Made by a program: the position numbers and the translations under genes | Source of the DNA: Propionigenium maris DSM 9537 | Lineage (GTDB): Bacteria > Fusobacteriota > Fusobacteriia > Fusobacteriales > Fusobacteriaceae | Assembly (NCBI RefSeq): GCF_027925155.1 | Contig: NZ_BSDY01000001.1 | Span: 122,822-186,821 of the forward strand | Direction of reading: 5' to 3' | Length of the DNA: 64,000 nt | Shown: positions 43,813 through 53,019 of the stretch, piece by piece | Position numbering within the stretch: the stretch's first letter is position 1 | How the letters are laid out: every line of letters starts with the position of its first letter | Notes under the pieces: model-generated | What the model was told of the DNA's origin: nothing | Database searches by the model: none | Seen by the model: only the letters and a program-made list of their open reading frames with translations

Positions 43813-44829
43813 ATGAAGAAGATAGATACAGCTGATGCAGTGGGACAGGTGCTTTGTCACGATATAACAGAGATAGTACCAGGGAAGTTTAAGGGAAGAG
43901 CCTTTAAAAAGGGGCATATAATAAGGGAGGAGGATGTGGAAAAACTCCTCAGTCTGGGGAAGGACCACATCTATATATTTGAGATTACGGAGGATGAACT
44001 CCATGAAAATGATGCGGCTCATATCCTTGGAAATATTGGAAGGGGAGAAAATGTTTCCCTGAGCACCGAGATAAAGGAGGGGAAGATAAACTTCTACTCA
44101 GATGCAGAGGGACTTTTGAAGATAGACAGGGAACACCTCTTTAAGCTGAATATGCTGGGAGAGATTTCCTTTGCAACCCTTCCTGAAAACATTCCTGTAA
44201 AGAGGGGAGAGATGGTAGCAGGAGCAAGGGTTATCCCTCTTATTATAAAGAAGAGGAAGATGGAGATGGCCCAGGGGATATCTCCAGAAAAGATAATAGA
44301 TATACTCCCCTTTAAAAAAATGAAGGTTGGAGTGGTATCCACAGGGAATGAAATATATTATAATAGGATAGTTGATAAGTTTGGACCTGTGGTGAGGAGA
44401 AAGGTAGAGGAGTATGGGTGCCAGGTAGTTGAGCAGATCATAGTTCCTGATGATATGGAGAAGATAGCAGAGGCCGGAAGAAAACTTCTGGAGAAGGGAG
44501 CAGAGATGCTGGTATTTACAGGAGGAATGTCTGTGGATCCAGATGATCTTACCCCTACGGCTATAATGGAGATGGGAGGAGATCTGGTAGGTTACGGTTC
44601 ACCGGTACTTCCAGGATCCATGTTCCTACTTTCATATATAGGGGACCTTCCTGTAATGGGATTACCAGGCTGTGTTATGTACAGTAAGAAAACTGTATTT
44701 GATCTTGTCCTTCCAAGGATCCTTGCAGGGGAAAAGCTTACAGCAGAGGACATTGCAGCATATGGACACGGAGGTCTGTGTCAGAGCTGTGATGAATGCA
44801 GATATCCAAACTGTAGTTTTGGAAAATAG
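43813..44829 (+). CDS. MoeA-like molybdopterin-binding protein with Cys-rich C-terminus
   Basis: 338 aa. The MPT-binding (MoaB/MogA-like) fold occupies about 170-310, with VGVVSTGNEIY, FTGGMSVDPDDLTP and MGLPGCVMYSK. The N-terminal part is MoeA-like but short. The last 20 residues hold four Cys in CxxCxxCxxxxC spacing, suggesting an Fe-S or zinc site. It is of the type found with Mo-hydroxylase clusters and probably works in molybdate insertion or cofactor trafficking, not general MoeA function. Ribosome site TAGGAGCG. Confidence 0.85.
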   Translation: MKKIDTADAVGQVLCHDITEIVPGKFKGRAFKKGHIIREEDVEKLLSLGKDHIYIFEITEDELHENDAAHILGNIGRGENVSLSTEIKEGKINFYSDAEGLLKIDREHLFKLNMLGEISFATLPENIPVKRGEMVAGARVIPLIIKKRKMEMAQGISPEKIIDILPFKKMKVGVVSTGNEIYYNRIVDKFGPVVRRKVEEYGCQVVEQIIVPDDMEKIAEAGRKLLEKGAEMLVFTGGMSVDPDDLTPTAIMEMGGDLVGYGSPVLPGSMFLLSYIGDLPVMGLPGCVMYSKKTVFDLVLPRILAGEKLTAEDIAAYGHGGLCQSCDECRYPNCSFGK

Positions 44830-44864
44830 AACGAGAAAAGTAGTACTGAGATGAGGAGAATATT

Positions 44865-45326
44865 ATGGAACTGACACACTTTAATGAAAATGGAAGAGCC
44901 CGTATGGTAGATGTGGGAGATAAGAGAGAAACTAAGAGAACAGCTGTAGCCAGGGGATATATCCAGATGGCTGAGGTTACTTTGGAAACCATAAAAAATG
45001 GTGGTATCAAGAAGGGTGATGTTCTTTCGGTAGCTCAGGTAGCAGGAATTATAGGATCTAAGAAGACATGGGACCTTATTCCTATGTGTCATAATATTCT
45101 TATAGACGGTGCAGATATAAGTTTTGAGATGGGAGAGGACAGGATATGGGTGGAAGCTCAGGTGAAAACAACAGGGAAGACCGGTATAGAGATGGAAGCC
45201 CTGACAGCTGTATCCATCGCCTGTCTGACTATATATGATATGTGTAAAGCTATCGATAAGAGGATGGTAATAGGAGATATAAAGCTAATAAGAAAGACTG
45301 GCGGAAAGTCGGACTTTAACCTGTAG
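44865..45326 (+). CDS. moaC: Cyclic pyranopterin monophosphate synthase
   Basis: 153 aa, full-length MoaC. It has [11 protein letters not shown], the active-site IPMCHNILI, the signature [20 protein letters not shown], and DMCKAIDK near the end. With MoaA (not in this window) it makes cyclic pyranopterin monophosphate, the first step of molybdopterin synthesis. It ends the Mo-cofactor run rpoN-xdhC-moeA-moaC. GAGGAGAATATT ribosome site. Confidence 0.96.
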   Translation: MELTHFNENGRARMVDVGDKRETKRTAVARGYIQMAEVTLETIKNGGIKKGDVLSVAQVAGIIGSKKTWDLIPMCHNILIDGADISFEMGEDRIWVEAQVKTTGKTGIEMEALTAVSIACLTIYDMCKAIDKRMVIGDIKLIRKTGGKSDFNL

Positions 45327-45337
45327 CAGAGAGGTCC

Positions 45338-45414
45338 CAACACCTATTTTTTATTGCATAGATGTGTAAAATAGGATATTATAAAACAAGATGATAAACA
45401 CATTAAAGGTGTTG
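45338..45414 (+). other. Mutually exclusive stem candidates between moaC and the SanA-like gene
   Basis: CAACACCT (45338-45345) pairs perfectly with AGGTGTTG (45407-45414). The overlapping CCTATTTT (45343-45350) pairs perfectly with AAAATAGG (45368-45375). The two stems share the bases CCT, so they compete. The second arm lies just before the downstream ribosome site. No known RNA class matched. Confidence 0.4.
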
Positions 45415-45427
45415 AAAGTGGGGAAGG

Positions 45428-46069
45428 ATGAAGAAGATTATCTTGTTTTTAAGCAGTATATTTATTGCTTTAGTAGTGTTTATAGTGCACTGCAACTATG
45501 AGGTTGTCTCTGCCTCAAGGGGACGTACCTATGATAATATTGAAAACCTCCCCTATAACAGAGTGGGGGTAGTCCTTGGCACCAGTAAATATATAGTGGG
45601 CGGAGGACTAAACAGGTACTATGAGAACAGAATGAAGGCAGCCCGAGACCTCTTCTTCAGAGGAAAGGTGGACTACCTACTAGTCAGTGGGGACAATGCT
45701 CTTATTGAATACAATGAGCCTATGAGGATGAAGAAATCCCTTGTGAAACTGGGGGTGCCTGAGGAAAAGATATATCTGGACTATGCAGGTTTCAGAACTC
45801 TGGATTCAGTGGTAAGAGCAAGGGAGGTATTCGGTCTGGAAAGGTTTACCGTTATCTCTCAGAAGTTTCACAATGAAAGAGCTATCTATATAGGTGAAAA
45901 ATTTGGTATAGATATAGTGGCCTACAACGCTGAAAATCCAAATAAAACCAGGATAAAAAGAAGAGAGGTTCTGGCAAGGGTAAAGGCCTGCTTGGATGTA
46001 AGTATCTTAAATACACAGCCTAAGTTCCTGGGTGACAGGATATATATAGGAGAGGAAGAAGACAACTAG
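45428..46069 (+). CDS. SanA/YdcF family (DUF218) membrane-anchored protein
   Basis: 213 aa. One N-terminal membrane anchor (about 3-22) is followed by a DUF218 domain: VGVVLGTSKYIVGGGLNRYYE, LLVSGDN, the EPMRMKKSLVKLGVP helix, LDYAGFRTLDSVVRA and VISQKFHNERAIYI. These match the SanA subgroup, linked to envelope barrier function and vancomycin sensitivity in enterobacteria. The enzymatic activity is unknown. A G-rich ribosome site (GGGGAAGG) directly precedes the ATG. It starts a new unit after moaC and is followed closely by the alcohol dehydrogenase gene. Confidence 0.88.
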   Translation: MKKIILFLSSIFIALVVFIVHCNYEVVSASRGRTYDNIENLPYNRVGVVLGTSKYIVGGGLNRYYENRMKAARDLFFRGKVDYLLVSGDNALIEYNEPMRMKKSLVKLGVPEEKIYLDYAGFRTLDSVVRAREVFGLERFTVISQKFHNERAIYIGEKFGIDIVAYNAENPNKTRIKRREVLARVKACLDVSILNTQPKFLGDRIYIGEEEDN

Positions 46070-46086
46070 AGTTATAGGGGGGAGTT

Positions 46087-47262
46087 ATGAATTTTAATCT
46101 TAATCTGCCAACAAGGGTTTACTTCGGACAGGGTTCCATAAAAAATATGGAAGGTGAGCTGAAGGATTACAGAAAGGTAATGCTCCTTTACGGAGGGGGA
46201 AGTATTAAAAGAAACGGTCTCTATGATGAAGTAATTGAAGTTTTAAAGGGAGCCGGGAAGGATTTTGTGGAGTTTGGAGGGATAGAACCCAACCCAAGAT
46301 ATAGAAGTGTGCTGGCTGCCAGTGAGGTATGCGTAGCAGAGGGAGTGGATCTCATCCTGGCTGTAGGGGGAGGTAGCGTAATAGATGCTGCCAAAGCTGT
46401 GGCCCTCAGATCCCGTCATATGGAGATAGATTTCTGGGACCTTATGAGAAACCCTAGATATTTAGAGGGAGCCATAAGTGTAGGAACTATTCTTACCCTT
46501 GCAGCTACTGGAAGTGAAACAAACTGCGGATTTGTACTTACCAACCTGAAGAGGGAGGAGAAGCTGGGGCATGGAAATCCCAATGTATATCCAAAGTTTG
46601 CTATAATGGATCCTGGATATACCAAGAGTGTGCCGCGGTCCCATACAAGAAATGGTATTGTGGATACCATAGCCCATTTGCTGGAGCAGTACTTTACCCC
46701 TCTGAGCGACCAGGATGTTCTTACAGACCTTATGCTGGAACGGATAGAGAGACTCATAAAAAATACTATGGCAGTGGGGCCTAAGCTTCTTGGAGACCTA
46801 AACAACTACAGCTACCGGGAGGAACATATGTACTATGCATATATGGGACTTAACGGGGAGATAGCAGGTAAGGTGAAGAGGGGAGACTGGGCAAGTCACG
46901 GAATAGAGCATGCCCTCAGTGCAGTATATGATATAGCTCACGGAGCGGGACTCTCTATAGTATTCCCCCACTGGATGGATTATGTGGTGGAGAGGAAGCC
47001 AGAGAGGGTAAAGCGGATGGCGGTAAATATTTTTGAAGTAGAGGATAAGGGGAGCGACCTTGCTATAGCCAGGGAAGGGATAGAAAGGTTCAGGAAGTAC
47101 CTGAGGAGGATAGAGGCACCTCTTACTCCTAGGGATGAAGGAATCGATCAGCTGGATATAGATAAGGTGATGCATGCGGCCTTTGCAAGGGATAGTGTCC
47201 TGGGGCACTATGTAAAGCTTGAAGAGAAGGATGTAAGAGCTATCTTTGAAAGTATGAAGTAG
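46087..47262 (+). CDS. Iron-containing alcohol dehydrogenase (YqhD/BdhA type)
   Basis: 391 aa, full length. The cofactor-binding GGGSVIDAAKAVAL is preceded by the typical LPTRVYFGQGS start. Metal ligands are in NGIVDTIAHLLEQYF (Asp and His), HGIEHALSAVYDIAHGAGLS (two His) and the following PHWMDYV. It matches NADPH-dependent butanol/aldehyde reductases. The complete metal site contrasts with the damaged relative at the left end of the window. Seventeen bases after the SanA-like gene, so likely cotranscribed; a terminator follows. Confidence 0.93.
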   Translation: MNFNLNLPTRVYFGQGSIKNMEGELKDYRKVMLLYGGGSIKRNGLYDEVIEVLKGAGKDFVEFGGIEPNPRYRSVLAASEVCVAEGVDLILAVGGGSVIDAAKAVALRSRHMEIDFWDLMRNPRYLEGAISVGTILTLAATGSETNCGFVLTNLKREEKLGHGNPNVYPKFAIMDPGYTKSVPRSHTRNGIVDTIAHLLEQYFTPLSDQDVLTDLMLERIERLIKNTMAVGPKLLGDLNNYSYREEHMYYAYMGLNGEIAGKVKRGDWASHGIEHALSAVYDIAHGAGLSIVFPHWMDYVVERKPERVKRMAVNIFEVEDKGSDLAIAREGIERFRKYLRRIEAPLTPRDEGIDQLDIDKVMHAAFARDSVLGHYVKLEEKDVRAIFESMK

Positions 47263-47270
47263 CAGAGAGA

Positions 47271-47294
47271 GCAGGGGTCATCCCTGCTTTTTTT
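47271..47294 (+). terminator. Intrinsic terminator after the alcohol dehydrogenase gene
   Basis: GCAGGG/CCCTGC stem with loop GTCAT and a run of seven T. Confidence 0.85.
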
Positions 47295-47362
47295 ATGGAG
47301 TTATTGTTAGTGGTGATAAGGTTCAAATATATTAATATTTAAAGTAGATTATGGAGGAAGAG

Positions 47363-47911
47363 ATGAAAAAGTTATTATTAGTTATTATGGTTATGGTATC
47401 AGCTCTAGTCTTTGCAGAGGATATCAAGTTTTCCCAGGAGGAGCTCCTAGGGAGGATGATGCCCCTTTTGAAGGAGGGGAAGACCTATGAAAAGTTTAAG
47501 GAGGTAGAGGCCAAGGAAGCTCAGGGGGGAGAGGTAATAGAAACTATAACTTCAGATGGCCTGGAGACAAGAAATACAGCTAAGAAGGGAGACTATATTG
47601 TAAGAAATACCACAGGTGCCAGGGAGATGTATATATTAAAAAGAGATAAGTTCCACAAGAGGTATGAGTACAAGGGTGATATCGCCGGGGAGTGGAAGGT
47701 ATACAGAGCTGTTGGAAGGATAAAAGGAGTCAGAGTAGAGGGTGAAGTTATAGAGAGCTTAGAGGCAGGGAATGAATTTTACTTTATGGCCCCATGGGGG
47801 GAGAAGATGGTAGTTAAGAGAGGAGACTATCTGGTTTCTCCACTGGACTACTCGGAAGTTTACAGGATAGCTGAAAAAGAGTTTTTTGAAACCTATAGAG
47901 AGATAAGATAA
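47363..47911 (+). CDS. Secreted hypothetical protein, 182 aa
   Basis: I do not recognise the family. A cleavable signal peptide is clear (MKKLLLVIMVMVSALVFA-ED), so the mature protein of about 164 residues is periplasmic or surface-exposed. The remainder is Glu/Lys-rich with regular spacing of aromatic residues, and resembles small beta-rich periplasmic proteins. The ATG at 47363 has GGAGGAAG upstream; the ATG at 47351 is itself part of that ribosome site. It is monocistronic. Confidence 0.75.
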   Translation: MKKLLLVIMVMVSALVFAEDIKFSQEELLGRMMPLLKEGKTYEKFKEVEAKEAQGGEVIETITSDGLETRNTAKKGDYIVRNTTGAREMYILKRDKFHKRYEYKGDIAGEWKVYRAVGRIKGVRVEGEVIESLEAGNEFYFMAPWGEKMVVKRGDYLVSPLDYSEVYRIAEKEFFETYREIR

Positions 47912-47940
47912 AAGGTCAGAGAATATCCCTGACCTCTTTT
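47911..47940. terminator. Bidirectional intrinsic terminator
   Basis: AAAGGTCAG/CTGACCTCTTTT stem between the secreted-protein gene and the convergent GGDEF gene. Confidence 0.75.
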
Positions 47941-49528
47941 AATAACTAAATCTATTTCTTCCCTCCTCCTTTGCTCTATAGAGAAGCCTATCAGCTTTCT
48001 CTAGGAAGGCTGTGGAATTCATATCTCCAGATATCCTACCGCTGTTTATACCAATACTTGTTGTGACTTTTCCAAGGGGAGAAGCACTGTGCTCAATATT
48101 TCTGCAAGTGAGCTCCTCCTGGAACCTTTCTACGAGGGATATGGCTTTAGTAAGACTTATATCGTAGAGGATTAGAAGAAACTCCTCTCCTCCATATCTA
48201 CTTATAAGATCTGCACGGTTTCTGAAGACATCGGTAAGGATTCTACCTACACTTTTAAGGATGGTATCTCCCTTGAGGTGACCATAGTAGTCGTTGTACC
48301 TCTTAAAGTAGTCCACATCTATCATTATGAGGGTGAGAGTGTCGTTTTTCTCCATGGCCCTCTGAAACAATAGCTCATACTCTTCATCCAATACCCTTCT
48401 TGTGGAGAGGCCCGTGAGGTGATCTACATATGCCAGGTTTTCCAGAATAGCATTTTTACTTTCTATCTCATCCCTCTGGAAACTGACCTCTACCATGAGG
48501 TTGTTGAAAGCTCCGATAACCTCATCCACCTCATTTCCAACCTTGGGATGTTTTAAAAGTTTATATGCCTTCTCATCCTTAACGGCTTCAATATGCTTGT
48601 GGAGAGCCATAATGGGATCTACCAGTTTTTTATCCACCGTATCCTTTATGAAGACCATCATTAGAACAAGGATAAGAATTGGAAGGATACCAATGAAGAA
48701 ACTCAACATTATGGCATGAGAGATCTCATCCTCTACAATAACCTCTATGGCAAAGGCAAGTTTCTTGGGATTTTCAAAGTAGGGGGCGTAGTAGGCCCTC
48801 TTTCGTTCCCCCAGTAATTCTGAGTAATACTCAGATTTTCTGGTAGATTCCAGAATTTTTTCATTGACCCTTTCTCCCCTCTCCCCCTGGGGGATGTAGA
48901 GGTTTAATAGAAGGTTATTTTTTATCTCCAGATCAAAGATATATTCAGTATCCATAGCTTTGAGGAAAAGGAGATAACCATTGGCTTTGCCCTCTCCAGC
49001 ATTATCTAAGATTATATGGGATAGAAAGGTGTAAGCCCTTCCATCGAGCTCAATGTAGCCTGCAGCCATCTTAATACGATTTTTCCCATTTGGCTGAATA
49101 CTAAAGAAGTGCTTCTTATTCTTAGATAAGAAGATATTCTCTATATCTACCTTTGAGGTAGAGGTGCTGGCAAGTTCAGATTTATCTCTATTATATATAC
49201 CTATATAATCCAGTCCGTAGTGTCTTAAGCTGCTTTTATCAAAGAGATCCTCTAGGATTTGTTGTCCCTCCCTGGAAGGAGTTGGAGGATCTAATATTTC
49301 ATAGAGAAGATCCCATTGGGCATTGTCCCGTAAGTTCATTAAATGGTAGTCAAACTGCTGGGCAGTTAATGAGACAAGTCTCTTTACGTTGGACTTATGC
49401 CTTTCTATATGTGCTCTATTTATGGCTGGAACAACAAGAAGTATGTGGGAACCCAGATAGGAGGCCAGCATAAGACATATAAAGCCTGAAAAAAGATACT
49501 TTATATGATTAACTATATTCTTTTTCAT
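47939..49528 (-). CDS. CHASE4-type sensor diguanylate cyclase (GGDEF)
   Basis: 529 aa. A membrane segment at about 10-33, then a periplasmic CHASE4-like sensor (about 40-250; RLVSLTAQQFDYHLMNLRDN and NAQWDLLYEIL are typical), a second membrane segment (about 270-295), a HAMP-like linker (VDKKLVDPIMALHKHIEAV), and a C-terminal GGDEF domain (about 365-529) with GGEEF. The Arg of the RxxD inhibitory site is replaced (NRAD), so product feedback may be lost, unlike the other cyclase at 16.7 kb. The stop lies inside the shared terminator. Confidence 0.9.
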   Translation of the reverse strand: MKKNIVNHIKYLFSGFICLMLASYLGSHILLVVPAINRAHIERHKSNVKRLVSLTAQQFDYHLMNLRDNAQWDLLYEILDPPTPSREGQQILEDLFDKSSLRHYGLDYIGIYNRDKSELASTSTSKVDIENIFLSKNKKHFFSIQPNGKNRIKMAAGYIELDGRAYTFLSHIILDNAGEGKANGYLLFLKAMDTEYIFDLEIKNNLLLNLYIPQGERGERVNEKILESTRKSEYYSELLGERKRAYYAPYFENPKKLAFAIEVIVEDEISHAIMLSFFIGILPILILVLMMVFIKDTVDKKLVDPIMALHKHIEAVKDEKAYKLLKHPKVGNEVDEVIGAFNNLMVEVSFQRDEIESKNAILENLAYVDHLTGLSTRRVLDEEYELLFQRAMEKNDTLTLIMIDVDYFKRYNDYYGHLKGDTILKSVGRILTDVFRNRADLISRYGGEEFLLILYDISLTKAISLVERFQEELTCRNIEHSASPLGKVTTSIGINSGRISGDMNSTAFLEKADRLLYRAKEEGRNRFSY

Positions 49529-49857
49529 AAGTAATAAAAACCTCGCTAAATTTATTTAAAACACTTGTAATTATCTTAAAGTTATATTATATCAAAAGAA
49601 AGATTTAATGTAAATGATAGTGTGGATTGAAACGTTCTCTATTGATGGGTAGTCTTATTTTAAAGAAAAGGAGGATATGCCTTAGAGGATAATATAGTTG
49701 TAGTATAGATCTCTAATAATTACTTGTTTATTATAATGGATGGAAAAGAAGGTATATAGAGGTTTGTAGCGATTGGATGTGGGGAATGCAAAAAAAATAA
49801 AAGTTGAGCTTGTAAACTGAATGAATCATATGATATTATTTTTTTGAGGTGAGGTGT
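49529..49857. other. Divergent intergenic region
   Basis: About 330 AT-rich bases between the divergent GGDEF and Crp/Fnr genes. It must hold both promoters. I see no conserved RNA, repeat or convincing operator. Confidence 0.4.
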
Positions 49858-50520
49858 ATGACGAAGGCTGAAATACTTAGGAACCTAGAGCTGGAGGAGC
49901 TCATAGGAACTGAATTTGAAGATATAATGGAGATAGTTAAACTGAAGAAGGGGGAAAATATATACTGTGACAGAGCCGATAAGCTCTTTGCACAATACCT
50001 TTTAGAGGGACGTGTACAGTATATAATCTATACTCCAGAGGGTGGAGAGTTTTACATAAATATATTTCCAGGTGAAATTAGAGGAATAAACAGATGCTTC
50101 TTTAGGAGTATAGAGGAAGAGGCTAAAGCAAACTTTGAAGCTGATCTTCTGGCCAAGGAGGACTCGGTAATAGCAAAGCTTCCCCTTGGAAGGATATTTG
50201 ATATGGAGTTTCCCCAGAAGGAAAAATTACTGCAGAAGATTATAGAGATGATAGTGAGAGAGAACTTTAAACACTCCAGATACCTCTTTTTTAAGAATAT
50301 ATATTCAGATGAGGAGTTTCTCATAAAGGTTCTGGAGATGTATGATGAGGTAAAGGTTACAACAAAGGAGCTGGCAGAGCTGCTGAATATAAATCTGAGA
50401 ACCCTTCAGAGGCTTATAAAAAACCTGGACGATGCAGGAATAATATCCAGAGAGAATAAGATGATATCTATAATTGATCAGGAAAAGTTAGAGGAGTATA
50501 AGAGAAAGTTTGAAAAATAG
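49858..50520 (+). CDS. Crp/Fnr family transcriptional regulator
   Basis: 220 aa. The N-terminal cyclic-nucleotide-binding-like beta barrel (about 20-110; LKKGENIYCDRADKLFAQYLLEGRVQYIIYTPEGGEF) is followed by the dimer helix and a C-terminal winged HTH (VTTKELAELLNINLRTLQRLIKNLDDAG). No Fnr-type Cys cluster and no full cAMP-binding motif are visible, so the signal is unknown. The ATG at 49858 has TGAGGTGAGG upstream. It ends in a terminator shared with rlmN. Confidence 0.88.
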   Translation: MTKAEILRNLELEELIGTEFEDIMEIVKLKKGENIYCDRADKLFAQYLLEGRVQYIIYTPEGGEFYINIFPGEIRGINRCFFRSIEEEAKANFEADLLAKEDSVIAKLPLGRIFDMEFPQKEKLLQKIIEMIVRENFKHSRYLFFKNIYSDEEFLIKVLEMYDEVKVTTKELAELLNINLRTLQRLIKNLDDAGIISRENKMISIIDQEKLEEYKRKFEK

Positions 50521-50527
50521 ATAAAAA

Positions 50528-50557
50528 AAAAGCCTTCCAACTATATGGAAGGCTTTT
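50528..50557. terminator. Bidirectional intrinsic terminator
   Basis: AAAGCCTTCCA/TGGAAGGCTTT stem with A and T tracts on either side, between the convergent Crp/Fnr gene and rlmN. Confidence 0.9.
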
Positions 50558-50560
50558 AAA

Positions 50561-51607
50561 TTACTTTGTATTTTTCTGACGAAGCTGTCCACATGCTCCA
50601 TCGATATCTGTTCCCTTCTCTCTTCTAAGGGTTACGTTTACCTTTCTTTCAGACTGTAGGTAGTCGAAGAAAGCTCTTATCTTCTCATCACTTGGTCTCT
50701 TATGTATATTGTCCGACACAGGGTTGTATGGGATAAGGTTTAGTACGTGATCAAATGAGTGCATGAAATCAGCTAGGATATCAGCATCTCTTTGAGTGAT
50801 ATTGAAATCATCGATAAGGATATACTCAAATGAGATTCTTCTCTTAGTTTCCTTCTGGTAGTTTTGAAGGGTATTGTATAGATCCTCTAGAGGGTATCTC
50901 TTGTTGATAGGCATGATAAATGATCTCTTCTCATCTGTAACAGCGTGAAGGGAGATAGCCAGCTCAACCTGAGATTTTTCAGCAAGAAGTCTTTCGATTC
51001 CCGGAACGATACCAGAGGTAGAGATAGTTATTCTTCTCTTAGAGATATTCAGTCCCTTCTCATCTGAGATAATATCCACAGCCTTTAATACATTGTCGAT
51101 ATTCAGCATAGGCTCACCCATACCCATGAATACGATGTTGTTGATTCCCTCATTCTTTTTAAGAAGTCTTCTGTGTACAGTGTATACCTGGTTGATTATC
51201 TCATTTACATTTAGGTTTCTCTGGAAGCCATCGATTCCTGTGGCACAGAAATCACACTTTAGGGCACATCCAACCTGAGATGAGATACATAGAGTATTTC
51301 TATCTCTATGCTTAAGAAGAACAGTCTCTATTGAATTTCCATCAGCCAGTCCAAAGAGGAATTTTTCAGTACCGTCTTTCTTTGAAACCTGGTGCTTTAG
51401 TAGGTTAAGGAATGGGATATATGTCTTTTCCATAAGCTTCTCCCTGTCCTTCTTTGATATATTTGTCATATCGTTTATGTCTCTAATCTGCTTCTCGTGA
51501 AGCCAGCTAAATACCTGCTTGGCATTAAACTTCTTCATTCCCATTGAAACCAGAAGTTCTTCCAGTTCCTTCAGGTTAAGATTTAATAGATTTATCTGAT
51601 TTTCCAT
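50561..51607 (-). CDS. rlmN: Dual-specificity rRNA/tRNA adenine-C2 methyltransferase
   Basis: 348 aa, full-length RlmN. The radical-SAM motif CALKCDFC is followed by [11 protein letters not shown]; other marks are [33 protein letters not shown] and a C-terminal [16 protein letters not shown] with the methyl-carrying Cys. It methylates C2 of A2503 in 23S rRNA and A37 in some tRNAs. The start has TTAGGAGGTAATA upstream. Confidence 0.96.
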   Translation of the reverse strand: MENQINLLNLNLKELEELLVSMGMKKFNAKQVFSWLHEKQIRDINDMTNISKKDREKLMEKTYIPFLNLLKHQVSKKDGTEKFLFGLADGNSIETVLLKHRDRNTLCISSQVGCALKCDFCATGIDGFQRNLNVNEIINQVYTVHRRLLKKNEGINNIVFMGMGEPMLNIDNVLKAVDIISDEKGLNISKRRITISTSGIVPGIERLLAEKSQVELAISLHAVTDEKRSFIMPINKRYPLEDLYNTLQNYQKETKRRISFEYILIDDFNITQRDADILADFMHSFDHVLNLIPYNPVSDNIHKRPSDEKIRAFFDYLQSERKVNVTLRREKGTDIDGACGQLRQKNTK

Positions 51608-51733
51608 TATTACCTCCTAATAAATACCACACGACCTCAACTCAGTAGTTAAGGTTATTCAAAAGGGATAAGAAACCCTTTTTCTGTGAAGTCATACAAG
51701 GTATATAGTATCATAATTGCAAAAAACTTACAA

Positions 51734-52852
51734 CTATTTAAGGAATTCTGCCAGTGTGGAGATGATATCCTCTGAGCCTAGATCTCCCTTGAAACTTCCA
51801 CGGATCTGGTTTCCTCCTCCCTTTATATTGAACCTATCTCTAAGAGTGCCTATGAACTCCTTACAGTCGATGAGCTTGGAGATAAGGGTGTACTGTCCCT
51901 CTCCTCCAAAGATAAGGATGCAGCTCTCATCATCTATAAATCTGCTGAGGGAGTTTGCTACACTGTCGTTCTCCGGATAGAAGATGACCTTTTTATCCTC
52001 TACTTCCGCAGCCTCCCTCATGAGATCCTTGGACAGAAGCTCTGCATACTGGATAGAGAGGTTCTTCAGTTTGGATTCAGTCTCCTTTTTATCTTTTAAA
52101 GTGTTTTCAATGAATCCCAGGATCTCATGATCCTTGGAGCTGAAGAGTCTGTTTGCTTCCTTGATGATGGTGTTCTTTCTTTTATAGTCCTCTATGGCCC
52201 TCTCTCCGCAGAGGAAGTAGAACCTTGTATAGTTCCCCTTTACCTTCTCCCAGTTAATGAACTTAAAGAGCTGGATCTCCCTAGTGTTCTCCACATGGAA
52301 ACCTCCGCAGGCACATACATCCACTCCAGAGATCTCTATAAACCTGATATCCCCCACAATCTTATCGGAGATCTCCTTACGGAGCTCCTCCCTCTTCTCA
52401 GCTTCCCCACGGCTAATGGTAAAGTCGGCTACATCTATTCCCTCTCTGATAGATCTGTTAACCTCTCTCTCCATGGCCTCAATCATCTCCAGGGAGATAT
52501 CTGCTGAATCCAGATCCACAGTGGTATACTCCTCAGCCATTCTGAATCCCACATTCTTTAATCCGTAGTCCCTGAAGGCGATCCCTGAAAAGAGGTGTTC
52601 CCCGGTGTGCTGCACTGCTATATCCACTTGTCTATCCCTGTTTATGGAATACTCATACTCCTCCAGGGAAAGTTCCCTGTCCACTATAATGGAATCCTTC
52701 CTTACCTCTATCACCTGGGCGTCACCGATACTTCCCCTGTCTCCCAGCTGTCCCCCCTTACCGTCTGGATAGTAGGCCTCTCCCCCTATATAATTCACTT
52801 TTATTTCATAGGCCTTCTTACTTTTTTTGCATTCATCTACTCTCAGTCTCAA
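51734..52852 (-). CDS. AlaX-type alanyl-tRNA editing protein with DHHA1 domain
   Basis: About 372 aa. The N-terminal part is AlaRS-like editing sequence (GGEAYYPDGKGGQLGDRG), followed by the zinc motifs HTGEH and CACGGFH that make up the deacylase centre. A coiled region leads to a C-terminal DHHA1 domain (GGGNQIRGSFKG). This is the long AlaX form, which hydrolyses Ser- or Gly-tRNA(Ala). I place the start at the TTG at 52852 because AGGAGG lies eight bases upstream; a longer frame from a TTG at 52906 has no ribosome site. Confidence 0.88.
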   Translation of the reverse strand: MRLRVDECKKSKKAYEIKVNYIGGEAYYPDGKGGQLGDRGSIGDAQVIEVRKDSIIVDRELSLEEYEYSINRDRQVDIAVQHTGEHLFSGIAFRDYGLKNVGFRMAEEYTTVDLDSADISLEMIEAMEREVNRSIREGIDVADFTISRGEAEKREELRKEISDKIVGDIRFIEISGVDVCACGGFHVENTREIQLFKFINWEKVKGNYTRFYFLCGERAIEDYKRKNTIIKEANRLFSSKDHEILGFIENTLKDKKETESKLKNLSIQYAELLSKDLMREAAEVEDKKVIFYPENDSVANSLSRFIDDESCILIFGGEGQYTLISKLIDCKEFIGTLRDRFNIKGGGNQIRGSFKGDLGSEDIISTLAEFLK

Positions 52853-53019
52853 TCCCTCATCCTCCTGTAGTTTTAGTAGTATTGTAATAGAAAAGCAGTC
52901 CCTCAATCAAGGGAAATTTATTTAAAGGAGAAAAAGGGAAAGTGGAGAGGGATCATAGTGTTGGATAAATAGGGAGGGAGATGATAGAATAGGGTTAGAT
53001 AATGAGAGGAGAGATAGGG

